Shown here in pieces: positions 16,130 to 26,000 of a DNA stretch of 64,000 nt (position 1 is its first letter; each line of letters starts with the position of its first letter). The stretch covers positions 556,533-620,532 of the forward strand of contig CASFQA010000001.1 of the NCBI GenBank assembly GCA_949296775.1. The letters are read 5' to 3'. The notes under the pieces were generated by a model. The model had not been told where the DNA came from and searched no databases. It saw only the letters and a program-made list of their open reading frames with translations. The stretch is from an uncultured bacterium. GTDB lineage: Bacteria > Bacillota_I > Bacilli_A > RFN20 > CAG-826. The translations under genes were made by a program, and so were the position numbers.

Positions 16130-17455
16130 TTAGGCTTGCCCGGGATCAATGTTCGCGTCGCCGGCGGGCGGCTCGCCGCCCATCAGGCCGATGATCATAT
16201 TGGTCATATCCTTATATTCGGTTTTATCCGGGACGGATGGGGTTGTAACCTCACCGGTCTCGACGGTCAAGGTCAGCCCAAGCTCTTTCGCCTCAAGCGT
16301 CGGCATGTCTTCGCCGCTTAGCTTCCCAGAACATGGATCGAGGGCGAGGCTAAGATAACTGCCGTCCTCCTTATAGGATAAGGTGGCGACGACCGAATCA
16401 AAGCCAACTAAGCTCGGCATCCCTTGGGGACCACCGCTTCCCGCCTCAAGCAAGGCCTCCGGGTCGAGGGTGGCCTCGATCGAATAGACGTCCCCGGCTT
16501 TGCTCAAGTCAAGGTCGAGGAAAGTGAAGGTGGTATCGCCATTGATGATGCTCTCGACCATGGTGACGACGTCCTTCGCCGATTCCTGCTGCAGCAGGCC
16601 ATAGACATCGGGGATGGCGGGGATCGAAGGCGGGAGAAGGCCCTCTTCGACGAATTTGGCCCCATCGACGTACATTTTATCGTCGAACATGGAGAGGGCT
16701 TGGTTTTTCTCCTCCTCGGTCGCGTCTTCCGACATGGCGAAATCGAGGATGAAATCGGTGAGCAGCCCAAAGCCGCCTTCCGACATATCGAGGTAAAGGC
16801 CGCTTCCGACTAAGGTGATGAGCTCATCGATGACGGTGCTCTTGACCTCATAAGATAGGGAGCTGAGCTTGGTTTTGTCTTTCCCGGGGGTCGTATCGTA
16901 GACGTCTTGGGTATATTCCCCTTCGATCGTCCCCTTCAAGGAAATGGTCCCCGATAGATCGTCGATCGCGGTCATCTGTTCATCGGGGGATGAATCGCCG
17001 CTTTCTTTCTGGAGGCCCGCCACCTCAACGCCGAGTTCAAAGCCATCGAGGGCAAAGCGTATATACTCGTTGTTGGTGATCTGCTTGTCGATGACGTGAT
17101 TGCCTTGGCTGTCGGTGGTTCCTTGTTCCATCGAAACGTATTCGTAGTCGTAGATGAATTCGCCATCTAGGGCCAAATTCAAGGCGATGGCTTCGTAATC
17201 GAGGTTCTCAATGGCCGAATGCAAAGCGGAAACGGCTGCTTCGCCGGTGATAGGCTCGGCCAACGGGGCATCGCTATCGAAGGAGGAGCCGTCGGTCGAT
17301 CCCGAGTTCGAGTCGGTGACATCGTCTAAAGGGGAGGAGGAATCGCTATCGGTTGGCGCTGGGGTCGGGGAAAGAGAAGAGGAGGAGCCCGCCGTCGGCG
17401 AACAGGCCATTAAGGCAAAGGCCGAGGCGAGGAGGAGCAGACTGTTCTTTTTCAT
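16130..17455 (-). CDS. Secreted lipoprotein, unknown function
   Basis: 441 residues. Signal peptide MKKNSLLLLASAFALMAC, then a Ser/Pro/Asp-rich linker (SSSLSPTPAPTDSDSSSP) typical of a flexible tether. The body is acidic with alternating strands (FALDGFELGVEVAGL, TISLKGTIEGEYTQD, YLSLALDPCSGKLS), suggesting a beta-sandwich or LolA/LppX-like beta fold, but I cannot name a family. The leader is conventional: TTGACA-17-TAATCT, then an AAAGGA ribosome site before ATG 17455. It is monocistronic with its own terminator. Confidence 0.8.
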   Translation of the reverse strand: MKKNSLLLLASAFALMACSPTAGSSSSLSPTPAPTDSDSSSPLDDVTDSNSGSTDGSSFDSDAPLAEPITGEAAVSALHSAIENLDYEAIALNLALDGEFIYDYEYVSMEQGTTDSQGNHVIDKQITNNEYIRFALDGFELGVEVAGLQKESGDSSPDEQMTAIDDLSGTISLKGTIEGEYTQDVYDTTPGKDKTKLSSLSYEVKSTVIDELITLVGSGLYLDMSEGGFGLLTDFILDFAMSEDATEEEKNQALSMFDDKMYVDGAKFVEEGLLPPSIPAIPDVYGLLQQESAKDVVTMVESIINGDTTFTFLDLDLSKAGDVYSIEATLDPEALLEAGSGGPQGMPSLVGFDSVVATLSYKEDGSYLSLALDPCSGKLSGEDMPTLEAKELGLTLTVETGEVTTPSVPDKTEYKDMTNMIIGLMGGEPPAGDANIDPGQA

Positions 17456-17478
17456 GCTTTTTTCCTTTCGGTGGCATT

Positions 17479-17507
17479 AGATTATTGAAAAGGCAGGGTT
17501 TTGTCAA
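17479..17507 (-). promoter_or_regulatory. Strong consensus promoter of the 441-residue lipoprotein
   Basis: TTGACA (17507-17502), 17 bp, TAATCT (17484-17479), about 23 bp before the start codon, with AAAGGA in between. Confidence 0.85.
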
Positions 17508-17963
17508 TAAATTAGCCGGATAGCAAAGATAGGGGCGCTTTTAAGAAGGCAAAAACTTCCTTCGTTACGGGAACAAATAGCCACCGATCGATTGAGTGTC
17601 GATATTCCTGCGCCGCTCGAGCTAATCGAAACTATCCGCTTCAAAGAGGCAAGGCCCCCAGAGGGGGTAGGAAACGGGAAGCAGAATAGACTGAATGCGC
17701 GTGGGAGCGAGCAGCCGCGAGGCTGCCCCTTTTTTCCTTAGCTGACCAAGGAAGGGGCGATTAATCTCGCTCGTCCTGCTCAGGCGAATCGAAATCTCCA
17801 GGGCCAGGATCGCTCAATAGGCCCGGAGGATCTTAAGAAGAAGGCGGAGCATGCCCTCCTTTCCCCCGCTTCCAAGCCATCCATCCCCAAGGGGGCGTAG
17901 TCGAGGTTGAGGCAAAAGTCATTACCTCAATGAATAAGCAGGATTAGTCGCTTCAACCCAGCG
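17508..17963 (+). ncRNA. Possible non-coding RNA ending in a terminator
   Basis: A ~450-bp gap without a credible protein frame. At 17711-17735 there is a canonical rightward terminator (GCAGCC, GCGA, GGCTGC, then CCCTTTTTT) with no protein gene in front of it. The preceding sequence contains short self-complementary stretches (GCCCCC, AGAG, GGGGG at ~17652). I compared it by eye with SRP RNA, RNase P RNA and tmRNA and found no match. A small RNA is an inference from the orphan terminator. Confidence 0.3.
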
Positions 17964-17998
17964 AAAAAAGGCGCCACCGGCAATCGGAGACGCCCTTT
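17964..17998 (-). terminator. Terminator after the SGNH esterase gene
   Basis: Minus strand: GGGCG, inner CCG/CGG pairing, CGCC followed by TTTTTT, located just past the stop codon at 18016. Confidence 0.7.
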
Positions 17999-18015
17999 TC
18001 GCTTGCTTATGACGG

Positions 18016-18603
18016 TTAATCGATGAACCGCTTAAGGAACTTCACCATCTCGGGGACGAAGAGCTTTTCATACCCAAGCAAAGTCGGATGGACGTCGTCG
18101 GCCATATAATCGTCCATCCGGATGATGGCCTGGATATGCTTATCGGAATAAAGGTCAAGGAAGGGGACTTGGTGATAGGCGGCGAGCTCGTGCATCCCCT
18201 CGACGGTCAAGCCGTAATCGGACTGGTCAAGCCGGGGGGAGGAATAGAAAAGGGGCTGGATCCGGTTCCTTTTGCAGAAAAGGATCAACGAGGTGATGGC
18301 CCCCATCGTCGTCCCCTCATCGTGGGAGAAGACGTCGCCTAAGGGGACGTGCAGGCGGACGTCGTTGGTCGAGAGCTGGCAGAAGCAGGCGTCATATCCC
18401 CCATCCCGCAGCCCCTTCTTGGCCCGGATGAGATAGGAATCGGGATACATGGTCGACATGGTGGTCCCATTGACCGCGTCCTTGGTATAGGTGGCCTCGG
18501 TTTCCTTGCCGAGCATCTCGACGAAGGAAACCCCCTCGGTCGCATAGCCATAGGTCACCGAGGACCCCAAGCAATAGATTTTCTTGCCTTTGAGTTTGCC
18601 CAT
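18016..18603 (-). CDS. SGNH/GDSL-type hydrolase
   Basis: 195 residues from ATG 18603. The start is chosen because GGGAG lies about nine bases upstream and the codon follows the previous gene's TGA by one base; the frame is open further upstream but only as a shadow. Block I is IYCLGSSVTYG (the GDS-type serine here in GSS), block III is LSTND with the catalytic Asn, and block V is DDVHPTLLGYEKL with the Asp/His pair. These esterases or acetylhydrolases deacylate sugars, lipids or cell-wall polymers. No signal peptide, so cytoplasmic. It forms an operon with the zinc-ribbon membrane protein upstream. Confidence 0.85.
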   Translation of the reverse strand: MGKLKGKKIYCLGSSVTYGYATEGVSFVEMLGKETEATYTKDAVNGTTMSTMYPDSYLIRAKKGLRDGGYDACFCQLSTNDVRLHVPLGDVFSHDEGTTMGAITSLILFCKRNRIQPLFYSSPRLDQSDYGLTVEGMHELAAYHQVPFLDLYSDKHIQAIIRMDDYMADDVHPTLLGYEKLFVPEMVKFLKRFID

Positions 18604-18604
18604 A

Positions 18605-19879
18605 TCACTTCTCCCTGTAGCCAGAATAATACAATATCTCGACTTTTCCCTCGAAAAAGTTGTCGTTGCCGGATTCTTCGATCTCGATCTTCTTAAAAGA
18701 GGAAGGGGATCCCCCGTAATGGATTTGGCATTGCCCGACCGCCCCGAAGAAATTCGCCGGAATATTGGTAACCGAGCTAGGCAGGTAAATATCGGTGGCA
18801 AACGGGTAATAGACCACGTTGCCCTCGAGGTCGACCTTTCTCCGCGTCCATTCCCCTTCGGTGAAATCGAAGCCCGGGGAAAAGACCGCCTTCTCGACCT
18901 CAGGCATCAATTCGACCCCGTCCCGGAGATAGCCATTCGATAAAGCGGCGGAGCAGCCTTGATCGATCGATAAGGTCGAGATATGGTCATGGAAATCGAG
19001 CAAAGCGGAAGACTCGGTCAAGTTCACCGGGATGGCGAAGCCAGCGAAGGCCGAATAATCGCTATCGTAGGACAAACTGGCCCCGCTTAGGCTCAATTGC
19101 CTGATCCCTAGGCAATCCTCGAAGCAATTCCGGCCCAATTCGTAGGACCCCGCCTGGAAATAGAGGGAGGAGAGTTCTTTCGCCGAGGAGAAGGTCCCTT
19201 CGCCGATCAAGAGGGAGGAGAAGCCGGAAAAAGCCAAAGAGACCACTTGCCCCGCCGTCCCCGAAAGATGGGAGGCGATGCTTTTGACCGGGATCCCCTC
19301 GATTGAGGAGGGGACCTCGACCGAATCGGTCGATAGCTTCAATGAGAACAATTCGTATTGCCCGTCTTTATAGCCGTAGATGGCTTGGTCATGACGTCGG
19401 TAGAAAGCGGAATAGGAAAGCCGGTCGGACAGGGCGATGGCCAAGACCAATCCGGCGTTAAGCAGCCCAGAGCAAAGGAAATAGATCCGGCCGGGCCAAT
19501 AGGTTTTCGCCAAGCGGCCGCCCGGCAGGCTCGCCGCCCCTTTGAAGACGAAATAAAGGGCGAAGAGGATCGAGGCGATGGCGCAGGCGAAGCCAACCTT
19601 AAGCAAGCTGACCAAGAAGATATCGAAATAGCCGACGAAGCCGAGGATTAAGGACAGGATCGCGAAAACGGCCCCGGTTATGGTCAAAACGTAGAAAGCC
19701 AGGGCCCAACGCCGGGCCTTCCTCTTCGCTTTATCGACCCCGGGCAACTCCTCCTTGGGGATGGTGAGGGTCAGCCGGATGTGGGACTTCCCTTCGGGCG
19801 TATATAGATCCGCCCCGCAGACGGGGCAGACTTTGGCTGTCTCGTCGACTAGTGGTTGTCCGCAGAAAGGGCAGTTCAT
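18605..19879 (-). CDS. Zinc-ribbon membrane protein with leucine-rich-repeat-like ectodomain
   Basis: 424 residues. The N-terminus is a double-CxxC zinc ribbon (MNCPFCGQPL...KVCPVCGADLY). It is followed by about three membrane helices between residues ~55 and 150 (FYVLTITGAVFAILSLILGF, LKVGFACAIASILFALYFVF, FLCSGLLNAGLVLAIAL). The C-terminal ~270 residues resemble LRR_5 repeats (VPSSIEGIPVKSIASHLSG, CLGIRQLSLSG, YLPSSVTNIPANFFG). Zinc ribbon plus LRR in one membrane protein fits a scaffold or sensor; no enzyme motif is visible. The ATG lies 8-10 bases after GATAATAT without a ribosome site, so it is probably leaderless. It is translationally adjacent to the esterase. Confidence 0.75.
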   Translation of the reverse strand: MNCPFCGQPLVDETAKVCPVCGADLYTPEGKSHIRLTLTIPKEELPGVDKAKRKARRWALAFYVLTITGAVFAILSLILGFVGYFDIFLVSLLKVGFACAIASILFALYFVFKGAASLPGGRLAKTYWPGRIYFLCSGLLNAGLVLAIALSDRLSYSAFYRRHDQAIYGYKDGQYELFSLKLSTDSVEVPSSIEGIPVKSIASHLSGTAGQVVSLAFSGFSSLLIGEGTFSSAKELSSLYFQAGSYELGRNCFEDCLGIRQLSLSGASLSYDSDYSAFAGFAIPVNLTESSALLDFHDHISTLSIDQGCSAALSNGYLRDGVELMPEVEKAVFSPGFDFTEGEWTRRKVDLEGNVVYYPFATDIYLPSSVTNIPANFFGAVGQCQIHYGGSPSSFKKIEIEESGNDNFFEGKVEILYYSGYREK

Positions 19880-19912
19880 AGGCGGCTATATTATCCTAAT
19901 CAGGATAAAATG

Positions 19913-19990
19913 CAAATTGTGGCCACAAAACCCCAAGCCAATTCGCACCCCTCCGACGAACTGCTTGGGTTTGAGGAAGGGCACAATTTG
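19913..19990. other. Nested inverted repeat upstream of the zinc-ribbon gene
   Basis: The outer stem CAAATTGTG (19913-19921) pairs with CACAATTTG (19982-19990). The inner stem AACCCCAAGC (19929-19938) pairs with GCTTGGGTT (19963-19971) with one bulged C. No T-run follows. It has the same two-tier layout as the structure at 9489-9557. Confidence 0.6.
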
Positions 19991-20111
19991 ATATGTGAAC
20001 TTCGTCAAAAAGCATTATACACCAATAAACAGTAAATGCAGCGGCATTCGGTAAAACGGAGGCGATGATCGGCCGCCGATTAAGAAAAGCCGCCATTATT
20101 CGCTTAGGCGC

Positions 20112-20697
20112 ATGCTGATGAGGGGATACGGGTTCCCTTGGTCATCTTTTTCCCGTCTATTGATATCGATGAAGCCGAAAGCCAGGCAGAAGGCGTGGTA
20201 TTCTAAAAGGGTTCACCAAAGGATAGGAAAGCGGGGTCAATGCCCCTATCAAAAACTCAACTGCGGACATGACGATGGGATCGAGTTCGTCGACATGGAA
20301 GAGTCAAGCGATTCCGACTCCTACTATGTCGATCTTCCCTCCTCGCTTACCCTCTCAGCCTGCCGAAGCATATGCATTTGCTGACCTATGACGAGCTTTG
20401 CTTCGGCCGTTACAACTTCGATTCCTTTAAAATGCAAGTAACTCCTACCTTGGCCCCTTTGGCTATGGGCTGGAAGTTCAATCCCTATCGGCCAAGATGA
20501 CCTCGGTCATGGAAGAGGGCGATGAGGATCAGATGGAGGACGAGACGGAGTTGGTTCGGACTCTTCACGGCAAAAACCGGATTGGGAAGTATCATTCGAT
20601 CTTTTTCGGGCGGATCGACCATCGGTTTCCTTTCTATTTCGCCCCCAATCAGCAAGGGTTCATCAAATTCAAGATCGAGGAGCCTTTCCGCCGCTGA
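20112..20697 (+). pseudogene. Degenerate coding remnant, unknown family
   Basis: Coding-like fragments in shifting frames: GQCPYQKLNCGHDDGIEFVD, then MEEGDEDQMEDETELVRTLH, then KYHSIFFGRIDHRFPFYFAP ending in PFRR and a stop at 20697. No start with a ribosome site and no recognised family. Codon use resembles the neighbouring chromosomal genes, so I read it as a decayed resident gene rather than noise. Confidence 0.35.
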
Positions 20698-20797
20698 ACC
20701 ATCATGGCCAAACCCGGGAAAAACAGTTGGGAAAGGATGAAAGAGGATGCGGAAACCGTTGATTGAGTGGCATTCGTTGATTATCGATTTGATGGTT

Positions 20798-21442
20798 TTA
20801 GAAAACGACTACTTCGAAACCATTTATCGCTTGGTATGCCCTTTTAAGCAAACGGACGCCATTAACGATGTTGTCTGTTCGATCCCAAGATTCAAGGAAC
20901 TCGACGTTGATAACGTATTGATCGGGGAACCTCGCGAATTCCGCCGCCATCCTTTCGATGCCAGCCGGACACAAGCATGCGGGAGTAGCCCTGCCGGAAA
21001 GAGAGGGAAAGCGGGCGTTGAATAGTTTTTCCGGCACTTCGACGCCAAAAAGAGTCTTAACGGCTTCATTCGTCAATTGGATGAAATAGGGGATTCGAAC
21101 TACTTTGTATCCGCTTTCTTCATAAAACTTCGTCTTTCTCACGTCGTCTTCGATCTTTTGTGGCGAAGTGTAATGCTGAAGTCCATCGAATTCGACAAGA
21201 AGCTTAAGCTCATCGCACCGATAATCCGGCCGCAGGCGGAATCGAAGGCCGGGTATTGTCTTATCGTGAATGAATTCTTTCTTAGGAAAGATAACCGCCA
21301 AATATTCGTCCAGTCCGTTACGATGAAGACCGGTCGCCGCATCTTTGCCGGCGATGTCTTTGCTATATCTCGACTCGCGGAGAAAGCCCCACTTCTCGCC
21401 TTCTAGAGGCGGTAACTGGTATTTGAACTTTGGATGGCTCAT
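20798..21442 (-). CDS. PD-(D/E)XK-like endonuclease-fold protein in the type I R-M operon
   Basis: 214 residues. The central RFRLRPDYRCDELKLLVEFDGLQHY has the D-(x9-11)-E-x-D arrangement of very-short-patch or DUF559-type nuclease folds, followed by DDVRKTKFYEESGYKVVRIPYF, the usual helix-strand of that fold. This suggests a metal-dependent DNA endonuclease. Its ATG overlaps the TGA of the upstream GIY-YIG gene (ATGA), so it is coupled. As the last gene of the restriction operon it could supply auxiliary cleavage or repair, by inference. Confidence 0.75.
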   Translation of the reverse strand: MSHPKFKYQLPPLEGEKWGFLRESRYSKDIAGKDAATGLHRNGLDEYLAVIFPKKEFIHDKTIPGLRFRLRPDYRCDELKLLVEFDGLQHYTSPQKIEDDVRKTKFYEESGYKVVRIPYFIQLTNEAVKTLFGVEVPEKLFNARFPSLSGRATPACLCPAGIERMAAEFARFPDQYVINVEFLESWDRTDNIVNGVRLLKRAYQAINGFEVVVF

Positions 21443-22123
21443 TTGATAATTCCGAGCTCCCTCATCTTTTCCTCTCGCAGTTGCCCTAGGGTCTTCTTAC
21501 CGTTGGCAAGTCGCATGGTCGAATATATTTGAATAGCTTTCCATCCAGTCACTGTTGTTCCAAATTTATGAGCGGCCATAAGTTGGCCTTTATATTCGAC
21601 ATGGTTCCCATCAACAATAGTGGGCCACTTCGTTAGGATTGGAAATAACGCAGATCTTATCGCCGGCCTTCAGTATGTCTTGTTCAATCATCCAATCGAG
21701 TTTTGGAAGAGAGGTATGATTCTTTTTCATTCTAATTTCCTCAGCCTCCTCATCTTTTATCTGCCTGGAAGATGGTTCGACTAAAACAAGATTTTCCTCC
21801 AACCCATTTATTTGGGCGATGGTTTCGAGAATGGAATAGGCATCTGCTGGGGTCATGTTGTAAAACTCGCGTTTCCTGGTCTTGCCATCGAACTCTTCAA
21901 TGGAACGGAGGTGCGGATTGAGTTTGTCGATCATCTGGTGAAGCTTCATATCCGTGAGGCGGCGAGGGACCTTGTAGTAGGCATAGATCCTGAAAGCGAA
22001 GGGGATGCATTCGCTCCGGTTGAGCTCCTTAAGCCGCTTCTCGACATCGTCCGCGTACCCGATCTTCACGTAATCGGGGAATGATGGATTGGTTAGAATA
22101 TAAATCACGCTTTGTTGTTCCAT
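21439..22123 (-). pseudogene. GIY-YIG nuclease with DUF4357 tail, split by a frameshift
   Basis: The first frame (22123-21611) begins MEQQSVIYILTNPSFPDYVKIGYADD, a T5orf172-type GIY-YIG nuclease domain. It stops after NPNEVAHYC. In another frame the sequence continues without a gap as IVDGNHVEYKGQLMAAHKFG and GWKAIQIYSTMRLANGKKTL, a DUF4357 domain, ending at the TGA at 21439. Removing one C from the CCC at 21624-21622 restores EVATIVDG. The full product would be ~228 residues. It has AAGGAGAG two codons before its ATG, and its end overlaps the next ATG. The shift is either real inactivation or an assembly error. Confidence 0.8.
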
Positions 22124-22125
22124 GG

Positions 22126-23028
22126 TTATCTCTCCTTAGAGCCTTTGAAGACATCTTCGTCAAGCTTCAGCTCATACAAGGCCATCAAAGTCTCATAGTA
22201 CATATCCTCAAAAGTCTCTGACTTTGCATCGCCTGGATAGATGACTCCTTGTATTTCGACATCGTTCATATATCCGCCATGCCTTGTTCTTTCCACGTAC
22301 GAGGCCATCTCCCTTACGGAGACCATCATCCAAAAGCACAATTCCTCCTCATCGCAATCAGGAAAGTCCTTAACTGCTTTCAGGTAATCGAGCGGCCTTG
22401 GCGCATCCTCTCTTTTGAAGCCTTTCTCGTTCTCTCCTAAAACGAAAGTGCGGTAGTAGGATTCGATGTAGGAAGAAAAAGAGATCATGTTGTCTGGAAA
22501 AAGGTCTTTTGCAGGCCCTTGCAGCCATTCCAGCTTGTCTTCGTATAGAGGCTCGAGTTCTTTGTATTTCGATGTCTTTGCCGCCGAATGGTTGTCAAAT
22601 GCTCTTCGGAAATATTTCCCGCCATCGTATAGAAAGGCATCCCCAAAGCCATATTTCTCCGCAAAGCTCTCAATTTCCTTCAGCCCGTCGTCTATCCACG
22701 AGCTTTCCTTGATAAGCGCATAGTCGTATCCGGCTTGCCTTAGCACTTCTTTCTGAACATCGTCCGGAAGCGCATCGAAGTCGTTGTAGATTTTCCTCAG
22801 ATGCTTATGGTGGCGGTTTGCCCCGCTTGCGATTACGCAGTAAGGGAAATACAGGCTTTCTCTGTCGCCATGGTCGATGATGAACTCCCTGGCCCTGTAT
22901 TCGACATCCATCCTGTACCTTTTGTCATCCGTCTTCTTCCCCATGTAGAAAACCGCAAACGATATGATCCCCGATGCAATCAACGAAAGGATGCTGATGA
23001 TCAAAGTAACTATTTCGTAAGCAGTCAT
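22126..23028 (-). CDS. Single-pass membrane protein in the type I R-M operon
   Basis: 300 residues. One N-terminal helix (IVTLIISILSLIASGIISFAVFYMG, residues ~7-31) is followed by a large charged cytoplasmic part rich in Tyr, Asp and Glu (SSWIDDGLKEIESFAEKYGFG, DCDEEELCFWMMVSVREM). No catalytic motif recognised. It lies between hsdR and the GIY-YIG gene with gaps of 13 and 2 bp, so it is co-transcribed. Such membrane-anchored proteins appear in restriction or abortive-infection operons; a defence role here is inferred from position only. Confidence 0.7.
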   Translation of the reverse strand: MTAYEIVTLIISILSLIASGIISFAVFYMGKKTDDKRYRMDVEYRAREFIIDHGDRESLYFPYCVIASGANRHHKHLRKIYNDFDALPDDVQKEVLRQAGYDYALIKESSWIDDGLKEIESFAEKYGFGDAFLYDGGKYFRRAFDNHSAAKTSKYKELEPLYEDKLEWLQGPAKDLFPDNMISFSSYIESYYRTFVLGENEKGFKREDAPRPLDYLKAVKDFPDCDEEELCFWMMVSVREMASYVERTRHGGYMNDVEIQGVIYPGDAKSETFEDMYYETLMALYELKLDEDVFKGSKER

Positions 23029-23041
23029 ATTTGACGAAGCC

Positions 23042-26000
23042 CTACTTGTCCTTCTTCAGCGTCTTGTAGAATTCCTTGGCCATGATGTCCATAACGGCAT
23101 TCTGGAACTCGCTGTTGTTCAGCAGCTTGTCGTATGCCTGGTCTTGGGAGAGGTAGCAGGCAACGAGGATCTCCTTGAACTTCTCGGGGAAGATTGACTT
23201 TATGAACATCTCCGGGTTGTTGCTTCCGACGTACTTCCTCAGGTTGTCCATGACCTCCTTGTCGTTCATCATCATCTTGTAGACAGAGTCCAGGGCCACC
23301 CGGTCCGACTCGGAGAAGTTGGCCCCGTAGATCTCGTTCATCTTGGAGACGATCCTCTCCAAGGTGTCGGTCTTCTTGGCGCGGACGTTGTTCGGCTTGA
23401 ATTCGGTGGGCTTCACCTCGCCGCTTTTCCTCTCAAGGTCGATGGAGCCTCGGAACGTCTCCTTCAGGTTGACGTACTCGAGCTGGATTTTGTCGGTTAT
23501 GTCGATGACGTCGACCTTCGATTTCGGCAAAAGCCTGAGGAGCTGGGAGGTAAAGAGGTAGTCCTTGAACAGATCCTTGTCAGCGATCCTGACGAGCTGC
23601 GTCACGAAGCCGTAGGCGCGGACGAACTTCATAAGGCTGTCCCTGAACCTGCCCCTCGTCTCGAAGTCTAGGTCGGCGTACTTCTCGGTTATCGGCTTCA
23701 TCAGGCTGGTGATTTTCCCGAGTGTCTTCTCGTCTTGCTTTTTCCCATCCTTGGCGGCTTCCATGATCTCCTTGAAGCGGTCGACGTCCTCGTTGGAGAA
23801 AAGCGAATAGGATTTCAGCTTGGAGAGGAGGTCGTAGACGTAGTTGACGTCCGTATCACCGACGAGCTCGACGTTCTCATAGTATTTCTGGAAGGATTTC
23901 TTGATGTCGTCATCCGTGTTTTCGAAATCGAGCACGAAGGTATCGGATTTGCCCTTGCAGGTCCGGTTGAGCCTCGAAAGCGTCTGGACCGCGTTGATGC
24001 CCGACAGCCTCTTGTCGATGTACATCGAGTGGAGCAGCGGCTCGTCATAGCCGGTCTGGTACTTGTTGGCGACGACCATTATCCGGAAGTCGTCGGTCGA
24101 GAAGGCCTTCCGGAACTTCTTGTCGGTGTTGATGGGGTTCCCTTCCCCGTCGACGTTCATCGTCGCCTCGGTGTAGACCTTGGGGTCGTCGTCGAACCTC
24201 ACCTCCCCGGAGAAGGCCACGAGCACGCCCATGTCGCCGCACTGCTCCTTGTGGGTCTTGATGTAGTTCTGGATGGCGTAGTAGTACCTCACAGCGTTGT
24301 GCCTAGAGGAGGTGACGACCATCGCCTTCCCGTGTCCGTTGATCTTGTACCTCCCATTGGTCAGGAAGTTCTCCATGATGACGCTGACCTTGTCGGAGAT
24401 GGTCCTTTCGTGGGATTTGTAATAGGCGTAGAGGGCTTTCTTCGTCTTGTCCTCCACCAGCTCCGGGTTGTCGTCCCCGACCTTGGCGAGCCTGAAGGCC
24501 TGCCTGATCGTCACGTAGTTGGCGAGGACGTCAAGGATGAAGCCCTCCTCTATCGCCTGCCTCATGGAATAGGTGTGGAACGGGACCTTCTTCCCATCCT
24601 TGCCCTCATAGCTGGAAAGCTCATGGACGAGAATGTCATCGCCCGCCTTCGTGCCGAAGAGCTCCAGAGACTTCGAGTTGGGCGTCGCGGTGAAGGCGAA
24701 GAAGGACTGGTTGTCGTGGTGCCCCTGGGCCAGGATCTCGTCGAGCATCCTGTCGTCATCGTCGATCTCGTCCAGCGTAAGGCCCTCCTCACCCCTGTAT
24801 TCCTCAAGCTCCTTGTCCCTGTCGATGAGCGATTTCCTAAGGGTCTTGGCGGACTCCCCGCTCTGCCCCTGATGGGCCTCGTCGATGATGATGGCGAATC
24901 TCCTGTCCCTCATAGAATCGAAATCCTTGTAGGCGTAGAGGAACTTCTGGATGGTGGAGATGATGATCTTCTTCCGGTCGTTGATGGCTTCCTTCAGCCC
25001 GCTCGAGCCGGAGGATTTCCTGATCGACGCCACCAATCCCGCGGTGTGGTCGAAGGACTCTATGGTCTCCTGCAGCTGGTTGTCCAAGACGATCCGGTTG
25101 GTGACGACTATGACCGTGTCGAATATCGGCTTCTCCCTCTCGTCGAAAAGGGACGCCAGCCTATACGCAAGCCAGGCTATCGAATTCGATTTCCCGGAGC
25201 CGGCCGAATGGTTGATGAGGTAGTTGACACCGCTCCCGTGCATTCTGACGTCGGCGACGATCTTGTGGACGACGTCGTACTGGTGGAAGCGCGGGAAAAT
25301 CACCCTCTGCGTGGTAACCGTCTTCTTCTCGCCCTTTGGGGTCATCGTCTCCTTCTTGACGGTTGCGACGGTGATGAACCTGTTTATCAGATCCAAGACC
25401 GAATCCTTCGTCAGAACCCTTTCCCACAGATAGGAGGTCACATATCCGTTCGCGTTGGCCGGGTTGCCCTTGCCACCGGGATTCCCCGCTCCGTTGGAGC
25501 CTTGGTTGAACGGCACGAAATCATCGTAGCTGTCGATCCTGGTCGACATGTAGACGTCGTAGAGATCCACGGCGAAGTAAGCGAGGATGCGCGAGTTGAA
25601 CCGGAAGGCCACCTCCTTCGAATCCCTGTCCTCGGCCCACTGCTTGATTGCGTTTTCGTAGGTCTGCCCCTTGAGGTTGTCCTTAAGCTCGAGGGCGAAG
25701 AGGGGTATCCCGTTTAGGGAGATGACCATGTCGACCGCGTTGGCGTTGAGGAGGGAATACCGGAACTGGCGGGTCACGCCCAGGATGTTTTTGCCGTACA
25801 GCTCATTGAGACTTTCGTTCAGGTCGTTGTTCGGCTTGAAATAGCAGAGCTTGAACTCCATCCCAAGGTCCCTGATCCCTTTCTTAAGGACATCGAGGAC
25901 CCCCCTGTTGAGGATCTCATTGTTCAGCCTTCGGTATAGTTTCTCCTTGGAGGCCGGCCCATATGTCTTCTGGTATCTAGACCATTCCCTGGGCTGCGTC

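Noticed and set aside
17641..17735. SRP RNA or RNase P RNA
   Set aside because: The conserved SRP loop (GGAAGGAAGCAG context) and the RNase P core motifs do not match when read by eye.
18603..18801. N-terminal 66-residue extension of the SGNH hydrolase
   Set aside because: It is antisense-like, overlaps the upstream gene's coding end, and the ribosome site GGGAG lies before the internal ATG at 18603.
23735..25717. Long plus-strand frame of 660 codons opposite hsdR
   Set aside because: It is antisense to a gene with all HsdR motifs; its valine/aspartate-rich sequence is the usual shadow of codon bias and it has no start signal.
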